NCBI GenBank assembly: GCA_021779415.1
Contig: JAJYAS010000063.1
Coordinates: 1-10,303 of the forward strand
Reading direction: 5' to 3'
Length of the DNA: 10,303 nt
Source of the DNA: Bacillota bacterium
GTDB taxonomy: Bacteria; Bacillota_B; Desulfitobacteriia; Desulfitobacteriales; Desulfitobacteriaceae
Below the pieces are notes generated by a model, which saw only the letters and a list, made by a program, of their open reading frames with translations, ran no database searches and was not told the origin of the DNA. The position numbers and the translations under genes are program-made. Each line of letters starts with the position of its first letter. Position 1 is the stretch's first letter. This document shows positions 5,063-10,303 of this stretch, in pieces.

Positions 5063-6541
5063 ATGCATTTGTCTCCAGTCCTGTCACGATTAAAAGGCTT
5101 AGTACTTATCCGAATCAAACATTTCAATTGGACTCGGAAAAAAGAGCTTATCCATCAATTTTTCCGCAACACTCGAAAAAAAGTTCTATGGAAATCACCA
5201 CAGGTCATCGGTGGTTTATCTCTTACAATTATCCTCACTGGCGGGCTCACCTATTATCTTTCGACAACGACTTCTGCGACTGCCGTTATGATTAACGGTC
5301 AACAGATTGGTTTAGTTCGAAATGTTACTACCGGCCAAAACCTTGTTGAAACGGTTCTGAAACAACAAGGCAAGCCATTTGGGCTCGTTGCCAAAACACA
5401 TGACCAAGTTACCTACGAAAATGTCAGGGTTTATCCAGCGGTCTATCTCGAGTCTGCCTTGAGCGAAAAGACGTTGGAAGGTAAATTAAAGTTTTATCTT
5501 GATGGTTATAAGCTAGATGCTGACGGTTCCATTATAGCAGTCTTACCCAGCAAAGAAGATGCCGATAAAGTTCTTAAAGAATATGAAGACAATTACGTCA
5601 AACCCAGTAAAGAAAATAAAGTCACTTCCGTTAATTTCGCGGAAAAGGTTAGTGTCGAAGAGGCTGAAGTCCAACCCGATCAAGTGAAACAAATTGATCA
5701 AGCTTTTAAAGTGTTGATGGACGGTAAAATAACGACAAAGGAGTATACTGTTCTATCCAATGATTCTTGGTGGCTTATCGCCCGCAAAAATGATATGTTG
5801 ACCGATGAAGTTTTAGCTGGTAATCCAGGAGTAACTAAAGACACGAAGTTGAAACCTGGCCAAATAATAAAGCTTGTTGATTCTACACCCTATCTTACTG
5901 TCGTAAGTCAGGGAACCTTTTCGGGTTCAGAAACAATTCCCTATGATGTCGTAACAAATACTGATTACAGTTTAAGGAGTGGCCAAACAAAGGTCATCAC
6001 TCAAGGTAGTAATGGTTCAAAACTAGTTACTTATTCTTATGTGCAAAAGAATGGTATAGATGTTACCAAGCAGGTATTGAATGAAAAGATCACTCAAACT
6101 CCTGTCGATCAAGTGATTGCTAAGGGCCCGGGCAATCAACCTGTCAATGTTGCTTTTTCAATCTCTCGCGGAAGCAGTGGTTCTTCAACCATCGTCGATC
6201 GCGCACTCAGTTTACAAGGGACGCCCTATGTTTTTGGTGGAACAACTCGAAGTGGCTTAGACTGTTCTGGTTTTACCAAGTATGTCTTCGCTAGTTCTGG
6301 GATATCCCTTCCACGTACATCTTTTGAGCAATTCGCCTCGGGAACTGCAGTCGGCAAAAATGACCTTCGTCCTGGCGACTTGGTATTTTTCTCCACTTAT
6401 GCTAAGGGTGCATCCCATGTGGGCATTTATATGGGGGGGGGCCGGTTTATTCAAGCCAGTAACCCCAGCAGTGGTGTTGAAATATCTAGTCTCAGTGATA
6501 GCTTTTACTCCTCCCGTTATCTCGGAGCACGCAGGTATTAA
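5063..6541 (+). CDS. Membrane-anchored cell-wall endopeptidase: LysM, G5 and NlpC/P60 domains
   Basis: A 492-residue protein with a modular layout. A basic cytoplasmic N-terminus (1-47) precedes one membrane anchor (~48-67, VIGGLSLTIILTGGLTYYL). An extracytoplasmic region follows, beginning with a VMINGQQIGLV segment like those in clostridial M23 peptidases. A LysM peptidoglycan-binding domain lies at ~227-273, a G5 domain at ~276-355, and a C-terminal NlpC/P60 peptidase domain at ~378-492. Catalytic residues are Cys401 (LDCSGF) and His452 (GASHVGIYMG); the third position is occupied by Gln464 (RFIQAS), where His is more usual. It should cleave peptide stems of peptidoglycan at the outer face of the membrane. 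The ATG at 5063 follows AAAGG with 9-base spacing, directly after the cyclic-di-AMP riboswitch. A run of nine G (6433-6441) lies in the catalytic domain. No terminator follows; a decayed intron starts within a few bases of the stop codon. Confidence 0.93.
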   Translation: MHLSPVLSRLKGLVLIRIKHFNWTRKKELIHQFFRNTRKKVLWKSPQVIGGLSLTIILTGGLTYYLSTTTSATAVMINGQQIGLVRNVTTGQNLVETVLKQQGKPFGLVAKTHDQVTYENVRVYPAVYLESALSEKTLEGKLKFYLDGYKLDADGSIIAVLPSKEDADKVLKEYEDNYVKPSKENKVTSVNFAEKVSVEEAEVQPDQVKQIDQAFKVLMDGKITTKEYTVLSNDSWWLIARKNDMLTDEVLAGNPGVTKDTKLKPGQIIKLVDSTPYLTVVSQGTFSGSETIPYDVVTNTDYSLRSGQTKVITQGSNGSKLVTYSYVQKNGIDVTKQVLNEKITQTPVDQVIAKGPGNQPVNVAFSISRGSSGSSTIVDRALSLQGTPYVFGGTTRSGLDCSGFTKYVFASSGISLPRTSFEQFASGTAVGKNDLRPGDLVFFSTYAKGASHVGIYMGGGRFIQASNPSSGVEISSLSDSFYSSRYLGARRY

Positions 6542-6544
6542 AAT

Positions 6545-6810
6545 GACCGGGTAGGACGTCACTCATTATTCGAATGGTCGACCTCCCACACCACCGTGCG
6601 TACTGTTCGGTACACGGCTGTTCCCCAGTCTACGCTGTAACTTGTCGATAATACTTTGAAAAGAACAGAAACCCAAATCTCTAAATTGCATGTTAGTTAG
6701 GGATTTAGATAGGATAGGGCTATTGGATGTTCTCCAGTAGCTCTTTCTTATGTTTACATATTCCATGCTTTCCGGCTCGCGGATTCCCTGTGATTTAAGC
6801 ATATAATCTC
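6545..6810 (-). mobile_element. Group II intron remnant (3' end only)
   Basis: On the minus strand a maturase C-terminus is followed by structures matching intron domains V and VI. Domain V lies at about 6593-6619: AGCCGTGTAC, loop CGAACA, then GTAC, the two-base bulge GC and ACGGT. Domain VI lies at about 6545-6588, where GGGAGG pairs with CCT-A-CCC leaving a bulged A (base 6552), the expected branch-point adenosine 7-8 nt from the 3' end. The intron 3' end therefore falls at about 6544-6546, some 3-5 bp after the hydrolase stop codon, in antisense. The base opposite the first base of the AGC triad is G rather than U, giving an A.G mismatch, a sign of decay. Domains I-III and most of the open reading frame are missing, so the copy cannot splice. 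Confidence 0.72.
6566..6802 (-). pseudogene. Group II intron reverse transcriptase/maturase, C-terminal fragment
   Basis: A 78-residue open frame whose central part reads EYVNIRKSYWRTSNSPILSK followed by SLTNMQFRDLGFCSFQSI. This matches the C-terminal DNA-binding region of bacterial group II intron-encoded proteins (the motif usually reads ...ANTRKGYWRIANSPIL..TLTN...LGL.S). Full proteins are ~420-600 residues, so the reverse transcriptase palm and maturase X domain are absent. A TGA lies two codons before the ATG at 6802. The codons before that TGA read KFGNIARGY, so the frame may once have continued. After LQRRL the frame reads on through domain V to a TAA at 6566. There is no ribosome binding site; it is not expected to be expressed as a functional protein. 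Confidence 0.75.
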
Positions 6811-7047
6811 AGTAGCCACGAGCAATATTACCAAACTTTTATATTTTAAAGGTCTCCAGAGAATGTCTGACCGAGGCCGACAGGTAACGGTTCGTCACAG
6901 CTTACAATTAAATTAATCGTTTGGATAGTCATTAATATATAATCTATTCTAACAGACAAACCCTAAGATATGGTTATCTACGTTGATATCTCTACAATTA
7001 AGACGGATTAGTTTTCATTTGGATAACGAAAGTGTTTTCTCAAAACG
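6811..7047. other. Non-coding stretch with no recognised feature
   Basis: About 240 bases between the intron fragment and the stress-protein terminator. No open frame of useful length, no clear promoter and no repeat could be recognised on either strand. The part 6850-6900 is more GC-rich (around GACCGAGGCCGACAGG) and could be a remnant of the intron or of its former insertion site, but I cannot support that by a motif. Confidence 0.4.
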
Positions 7048-7077
7048 GGAACAGATCAGTTGCAACCGATCTGTTCC
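7048..7077 (-). terminator. Rho-independent terminator of the universal stress protein gene
   Basis: The arms GGAACAGATC (7048-7057) and GATCTGTTCC (7068-7077) are perfect 10-bp complements around a 10-base loop that itself contains the self-complementary GTTGCAAC. On the minus strand the stem is followed by CGTTTTG, a short T-tract. It lies 80 bp past the stop of the stress-protein gene. Confidence 0.7.
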
Positions 7078-7156
7078 TGAATGTACCAATTATTAGTACT
7101 AAAATTTCTTTGCAAGTCCACAGGTTTACCCTTAGAACGTTTAACTAGTTGCTGTT

Positions 7157-7582
7157 CTACTTTACAAGTAGTACAGCAACTGGGGATTGTTGAACAACGG
7201 TATGACTGACGCTCCCCAGAAATTCCTTAAATCCGCTCAGTCCTCTGCTCCCCATAACAATCAAGTCGCATTTGCTGTTTTTGGTATAATCTAATATTAC
7301 ATGAGCGGGTGACCCTTCTTCTTGAAGACATTGGAACTTATTAGGTATGGACGTTAGTACCGATTGAGCATGGCTAAGAACCTTCAGCCCGCATCGGCTT
7401 ATATCATCATGCATTTTCTGATATGCATCTGATATGATTACCTCCTGAGCTGGAATAGTCATAACGTGTAAAACGCGAATCTCAATTATAGGATTTGTCT
7501 TAGCAATTTCAATGGCTTTCTCCAACGATTTTTTTGCCAAGTCCGACCCATCATAAGCAACTAGAATTCTCGTACATAACAT
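7157..7582 (-). CDS. Universal stress protein, UspA family
   Basis: A 141-residue single-domain Usp of normal length. The N-terminal strand RILVAYDGSDLAKKSLEKAI (residues 5-24) carries the nucleotide-contacting Asp. The middle contains VLHVMTIP, and the C-terminal CDLIVMGSRGLSGFKEFLGS with SVSHTVVQQSPVAVLLVK gives the ATP-binding loop. In ATP-binding members that loop reads G-x2-G-x9-G-S/T; here only eight residues separate the second and third glycines (LSGFKEFL), one fewer than usual. Start ATG 7582 is the only one consistent with the family N-terminus; its ribosome binding site is weak (GGAAAGTTAGG region). It lies 115 bp downstream of the MFS gene on the same strand with no clear terminator between, so co-transcription is possible. 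Role: cytoplasmic stress tolerance; no specific partner is visible. Confidence 0.9.
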   Translation of the reverse strand: MLCTRILVAYDGSDLAKKSLEKAIEIAKTNPIIEIRVLHVMTIPAQEVIISDAYQKMHDDISRCGLKVLSHAQSVLTSIPNKFQCLQEEGSPAHVILDYTKNSKCDLIVMGSRGLSGFKEFLGSVSHTVVQQSPVAVLLVK

Positions 7583-7697
7583 CTAAGAATACCTAACTTT
7601 CCCTTTTATTAAGCTGCCGTTTGAATTCCGGCACCTTTTCGTGCTTGTATCAAAACAAATAGATAAATGACAGAAAAGCACCATAAGCAAAGAAAAG

Positions 7698-8888
7698 TCA
7701 CGACAGACTTAACTCGCTCGCTTCAGTTTTTCTCTTTTGTGTTAGAGCAACATATAGAAGGCCAGCAACAATAATCAACACAACTCCCACCTCATAAATG
7801 CTAGAATAGCCTGCAACACCCGCTACGATGCCTAAAGTATACGCACCGATTGCCATTCCAGCATCCATCGAGTTAAAGAATAAAGAGTTAGCGATTCCTA
7901 CCCGTTGCGGCTCCACCGAACTAATGATTTGTGTTTGAAATATTGGCGTTACCGAACCATAACCGATACCAATAATAGCTCCAGCCATCAAAATATAGCC
8001 ACTCGAGTGGGCTTGGCTTAATAGGAACATTCCAACTGCAAAAAGAATTAAGCAAGGATAAATAATAATTTTTGTGCCCCATTTATCAGACCAGCGTCCC
8101 GAAAATGGGCGGGAAATCAGAATAAATACTGCATATACCAGGAAGAAATAACTGGCTGCTGTTACTAAACCTAAACTTTTTGCGTACAAAGGTAAAAAGG
8201 CTGAAATACCTGAATATGCACACGCTAAAATAAATGTGGCAAAGGCAAACGGCGCAGCTTTTTTGTCAAATAGGTCATTCCAGGAAAATCCACGTTTCTC
8301 TGAATGAATAATCACTCCTGCACCTTGAGGAATTCTCATGAGCAGAGCAAGAACGATATTTACCGCTGAAATAATCATACAAATGACGAAAGCGGTATTG
8401 TAAGCATTCATATTGGCAAGAATAAGCCCAATAAATGGGCCAAACACCATAGCTAGACTCATAGCCATTGAGAAATAGCTCAATCCTTCTCCGCGTCTTG
8501 AAGTCGGAATAAGTTCAGCACAAATCGTTCCTTTAACAGTTGTAATAATACCAAAAGTTATCCCATGGAAAACACGCAGAAGGAGTAATTCCCAAATATT
8601 AGTTGCAAATGGATAAAGCATCGTCACAATTAGAAACGCAATAGCCGAGTAAACAAGAATCTTTTTCTGAGAACCTTTGCCCACCCACTGCCCCGCAAAA
8701 GGCCGAATAATAATAGCTGCCACTAAAAAAAGTGTAACCACCAAACCTACTTTATCAGTGCCTGCATGAAGTGTACCTACCAAATACAAAGGTAGAGCTG
8801 TCAGTAATACATAAAAGACAAGAAAAATAAAAAAACTGATAACGGTAATGCTAATGAAATCCTTAGTCCATAACTTTTCTTTGTGCAA
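7698..8888 (-). CDS. Major facilitator superfamily (MFS) exporter, 12 transmembrane segments
   Basis: A 396-residue hydrophobic protein of typical MFS length. The N-terminal half begins KLWTKDFISITVISFFIFLV, with the loop 2-3 motif GQWVGKGSQKKIL. The related motif SGRWSDKWGTKIII in the second half shows the usual internal duplication. A cytosolic loop around residues 186-210 (ending EKRGFSWNDLFDKKAA) separates the halves. It resembles drug/metabolite exporters of the YwoG/AraJ type; the substrate cannot be read from sequence. Start TTG 8888 (reads MHKEKLW) is preceded by AGAGGA with ~11-base spacing, and no closer ATG gives a plausible N-terminus. It diverges from the LysR gene at 9023, which is probably its regulator, and a perfect TATAAT -10 box lies on the minus strand at 8934-8929. 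Confidence 0.92.
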   Translation of the reverse strand: MHKEKLWTKDFISITVISFFIFLVFYVLLTALPLYLVGTLHAGTDKVGLVVTLFLVAAIIIRPFAGQWVGKGSQKKILVYSAIAFLIVTMLYPFATNIWELLLLRVFHGITFGIITTVKGTICAELIPTSRRGEGLSYFSMAMSLAMVFGPFIGLILANMNAYNTAFVICMIISAVNIVLALLMRIPQGAGVIIHSEKRGFSWNDLFDKKAAPFAFATFILACAYSGISAFLPLYAKSLGLVTAASYFFLVYAVFILISRPFSGRWSDKWGTKIIIYPCLILFAVGMFLLSQAHSSGYILMAGAIIGIGYGSVTPIFQTQIISSVEPQRVGIANSLFFNSMDAGMAIGAYTLGIVAGVAGYSSIYEVGVVLIIVAGLLYVALTQKRKTEASELSLS

Positions 8889-8928
8889 GCTGAAACACTT
8901 CCTCTATTAATTTTTAAACAACTTGCTC

Positions 8929-9013
8929 ATTATATCACTGCAAGCTATGCACATCTAATTGTCTTTTGCATGATATCGATGCATAATTGTAATATCAAGT
9001 ATGCATCAAGGAG
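8929..9013. promoter_or_regulatory. Divergent promoter region with LysR-type operator sites
   Basis: An inverted repeat GCAT-N7-ATGC (8968-8982) fits the LysR T-N11-A rule (T8967, A8979). Further ATGCA half-sites lie at 8947-8951 and 9001-9005, spaced 32 and 22 bp from the one at 8979-8983, i.e. close to three and two helical turns. A plus-strand promoter for the regulator can be drawn: TTGTCT at 8959-8964, 17 bp, CATAAT at 8982-8987, overlapping the repeat. This would give autorepression. For the MFS gene a perfect TATAAT (minus strand 8934-8929) has no good -35 box, as in activator-dependent promoters. The regulator's ribosome binding site is AAGGAG at 9008-9013. Confidence 0.6.
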
Positions 9014-9022
9014 TACGTACAC

Positions 9023-9907
9023 ATGGATTGGCATCAACTTAAATTTTTTCAGACATTGGCAAGTATAAATAACTTTACAAAGACTGCCGATGAATTATCC
9101 CTCTCACAATCTGCATTGAGTCGGTCGATCTCTCGGCTTGAAGAGGAATTAGGAGTTCCCTTGTTCGAACGAAAAAGCCGGGGTGTGGTCTTAAACCGCT
9201 ACGGGGAAATTTTCCTAAAGCATGTAAATCAAGCTATGTCGGAGATAGCCGAAGCAAAGCAAGAAATTAACAATATGGTCGATCCTTTTCATGGCACCAT
9301 CGCACTTGCGTTTATTCAACCGCTCGGATCAAGTTTTATACCGGATTTGATTGGTGAATTTCAAAACGAGACACCCGAAATACGATTTCAATTAACACAA
9401 GATACCACAAAGATAATTCTGAGCAAGATAGAGTCAGCAGAAATTGACGTTGGCTTCTGCTCGCCGCAGGAATCCCATGAAAATCTAAGTACTTTCCCTA
9501 TCATGAACCAAGAGCTATTTTTAATTGTTCATAAAGACCACAGGCTCGCAGGCACGGAGCAAGTTGATTTGTGTGAGGTCGCCAATGATCCATTTATCCT
9601 TTATAGGCCTGAATCTGCACTACATGATGTCATTGAAGGGCTTTGCCATGATGCTGGGTTTCATCCGAAAATGTCCTTCGAAGCTTTTGAAGAACGGACC
9701 GTTGCTGGACTTGTTGGAGCAAAGTTTGGCGTTGCACTCATCCCATTCATGCCAGGACTTGATATGCAGAAGATTTCAGTTATTCGCGTCCGTAAACCTC
9801 ATTGTTTAATAGTCATTCAAATGGTTTGTCGAACAAATGGGTACATGTCGCCTGCAGCAACATATTTTAAGTCCTATGTTGAAAACACCATGCGTTTAAC
9901 CGAATAA
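9023..9907 (+). CDS. LysR-type transcriptional regulator
   Basis: A 294-residue full-length LTTR. The N-terminal winged helix-turn-helix (residues 1-60) contains FTKTADELSLSQSALSRSIS and RLEEELGVPLFERKSRGVVL, near-consensus for the family. A linker helix follows (~61-88), and then the periplasmic-binding-protein-like effector domain (~90-294), with the typical IDVGFCSP, LFLIVHKDHRLAG and GVALIPF strands. The ATG at 9023 has AAGGAG nine bases upstream. A longer frame from further upstream is out of phase and not real. It is divergent from the MFS exporter gene, and the intergenic operator pattern suggests it controls that exporter and itself, probably in response to a small ligand of unknown identity. 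Confidence 0.94.
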   Translation: MDWHQLKFFQTLASINNFTKTADELSLSQSALSRSISRLEEELGVPLFERKSRGVVLNRYGEIFLKHVNQAMSEIAEAKQEINNMVDPFHGTIALAFIQPLGSSFIPDLIGEFQNETPEIRFQLTQDTTKIILSKIESAEIDVGFCSPQESHENLSTFPIMNQELFLIVHKDHRLAGTEQVDLCEVANDPFILYRPESALHDVIEGLCHDAGFHPKMSFEAFEERTVAGLVGAKFGVALIPFMPGLDMQKISVIRVRKPHCLIVIQMVCRTNGYMSPAATYFKSYVENTMRLTE

Positions 9908-10018
9908 GTAAGATTACACTTTCAACACTCTGCTTCGGTGGGATTAGAATCCCCCAACAAAGTCCCGATGTTTAGATTTAGGTGAACGTGTTCACTCATC
10001 CAATTAAAAAGCAAAAAA
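9908..10018. other. Intergenic stretch after the LysR gene
   Basis: No gene is visible. A small hairpin GGGAT-TAGA-ATCCC lies at 9940-9953 but has no T-tract, so it is a poor terminator for the LysR gene. A 6-bp-arm palindrome GTGAAC-GT-GTTCAC lies at 9982-9995. The stretch around CTTCGGTGGGATTAGAATCC resembles the hairpin seen past the ends of IS200/IS605-type tnpB genes, but no transposase code adjoins it. Confidence 0.3.
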
Positions 10019-10046
10019 GCCAAACCGTCCAAAAAAACGATCTGGC
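10019..10046 (-). terminator. Rho-independent terminator for the minus-strand gene entering from the right
   Basis: On the minus strand the imperfect stem GCCAGATCGT / ACGGTTTGGC (8 of 10 paired, 10037-10046 with 10019-10028) is followed by TTTTTTGCTTTTT. It lies about 126 bp beyond the stop codon of the partial membrane protein at 10172. The intervening bases hold no other open frame. Confidence 0.65.
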
Positions 10047-10171
10047 AATACAAATTAAATATATTTCCACACACATGACGACGCGATAAAAATAATATCC
10101 TACTCTACGAGCCGCTTATATCAAGGATTTCACCACCAACGTCGTTTTTCGACTGATTCCTAGTGAACGAA

Positions 10172-10303
10172 TTAATTAAACCTAAAAACAATCGGAAATA
10201 TGAAGGCAACAATTGCTGTCCAAATGAAATAAACATAGAGATAATCTGTCTGCCATTTTATTAGCTTAGTGAAATCAAATTTCTTCCTGAAATACCCGAT
10301 ATA
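10172..10303 (-). CDS. C-terminal end of an unidentified membrane protein, N-terminus beyond window
   Basis: On the minus strand the frame is open from the right edge for 43 codons to a TAA at 10172-10174. It reads YIGYFRKKFDFTKLIKWQTD and then YLYVYFIWTAIVAFIFPIVF RFN. That is a basic loop followed by one clear hydrophobic helix rich in aromatic residues and a very short tail, typical of the last transmembrane segment of a polytopic inner-membrane protein. A matching minus-strand terminator lies downstream (10019-10046), supporting a real gene end. The family cannot be recognised from this fragment. Confidence 0.6.
   Translation of the reverse strand, partial: YIGYFRKKFDFTKLIKWQTDYLYVYFIWTAIVAFIFPIVFRFN

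Noticed and set aside
6257..6562. Minus-strand open frame of 101 codons opposite the hydrolase C-terminus
   Set aside because: Shadow of the well-conserved NlpC/P60 coding strand; no family resemblance.
7615..7633. TGCCG-N9-CGGCA inverted repeat between MFS and stress-protein genes as a terminator
   Set aside because: Five-base stem and no T-tract in the direction of the genes; probably chance.
9931..9960. Possible IS200/IS605 tnpB right-end hairpin
   Set aside because: Only a loose resemblance; no TnpB or TnpA code next to it and no matching left end in the window.
9982..9995. GTGAAC-GT-GTTCAC palindrome as a LexA (SOS) box
   Set aside because: The Gram-positive LexA box needs four bases between GAAC and GTTC; here there are two, and no SOS-type gene follows.
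1..10303. CRISPR array, toxin-antitoxin pair, tRNA or rRNA gene, defence island
   Set aside because: No regularly spaced repeats, no cloverleaf-like or rRNA-like sequence, and no protein with defence-type motifs was seen on either strand.

Overview
The window looks like chromosomal DNA of an endospore-forming Firmicute of the Clostridia, most plausibly the Desulfosporosinus/Desulfitobacterium group. This is an inference from strong AGGAGG-type ribosome binding sites, frequent GTG/TTG starts, moderate-to-low GC, a ydaO-type (cyclic-di-AMP) leader ahead of a wall hydrolase, and protein resemblance. No taxonomic marker gene is present.

Left part (1-3540, mostly minus strand). A PAS-containing sensor histidine kinase runs off the left edge; the window cuts it at its ATP-binding domain. 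Behind it lies a small gene graveyard (1372-2018). It holds the C-terminus of an RND efflux pump, the last ~34 residues of a class-I glutamine amidotransferase-like (peptidase C26/PuuD) protein, and the tail of a plus-strand winged-helix regulator, butted together. The regulator's stop codon touches the stop codon of a two-gene chromate transporter operon (2019-3210). Upstream of that operon are a REP-like hairpin with 22-bp perfect arms and a rho-independent terminator.

Middle part (3540-6541). A flavodoxin-family protein has a striking 11-bp-arm palindrome laid over its presumed promoter. A left-handed beta-helix gamma-carbonic-anhydrase-like protein follows on the same strand. Transcribed away from these on the plus strand is a cyclic-di-AMP riboswitch that ends only four bases before the ribosome binding site of a membrane-anchored LysM-G5-NlpC/P60 cell-wall hydrolase. 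No terminator fits between switch and gene, and a loop of the switch can pair with the ribosome binding site, so translational control is possible.

Right part (6542-10303). A 5'-truncated, decayed group II intron (maturase C-terminus plus domains V and VI) sits in antisense orientation and ends within about 5 bp of the hydrolase stop codon. Then come a universal stress protein and an MFS exporter on the minus strand, and a divergent LysR regulator. The shared 134-bp intergenic region has three ATGCA half-sites spaced by whole helical turns. The last 400 bp hold a minus-strand terminator and the C-terminus of an unidentified membrane protein that continues past the right edge.

Taken together this is an accessory or boundary region (metal efflux, stress, redox, envelope maintenance) with several rearrangement scars. 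I did not find a clear new multi-gene defence or biosynthetic system. The most interesting signals are the riboswitch/ribosome-binding-site architecture, the three-fragment junction, the flavodoxin operator and the truncated intron.
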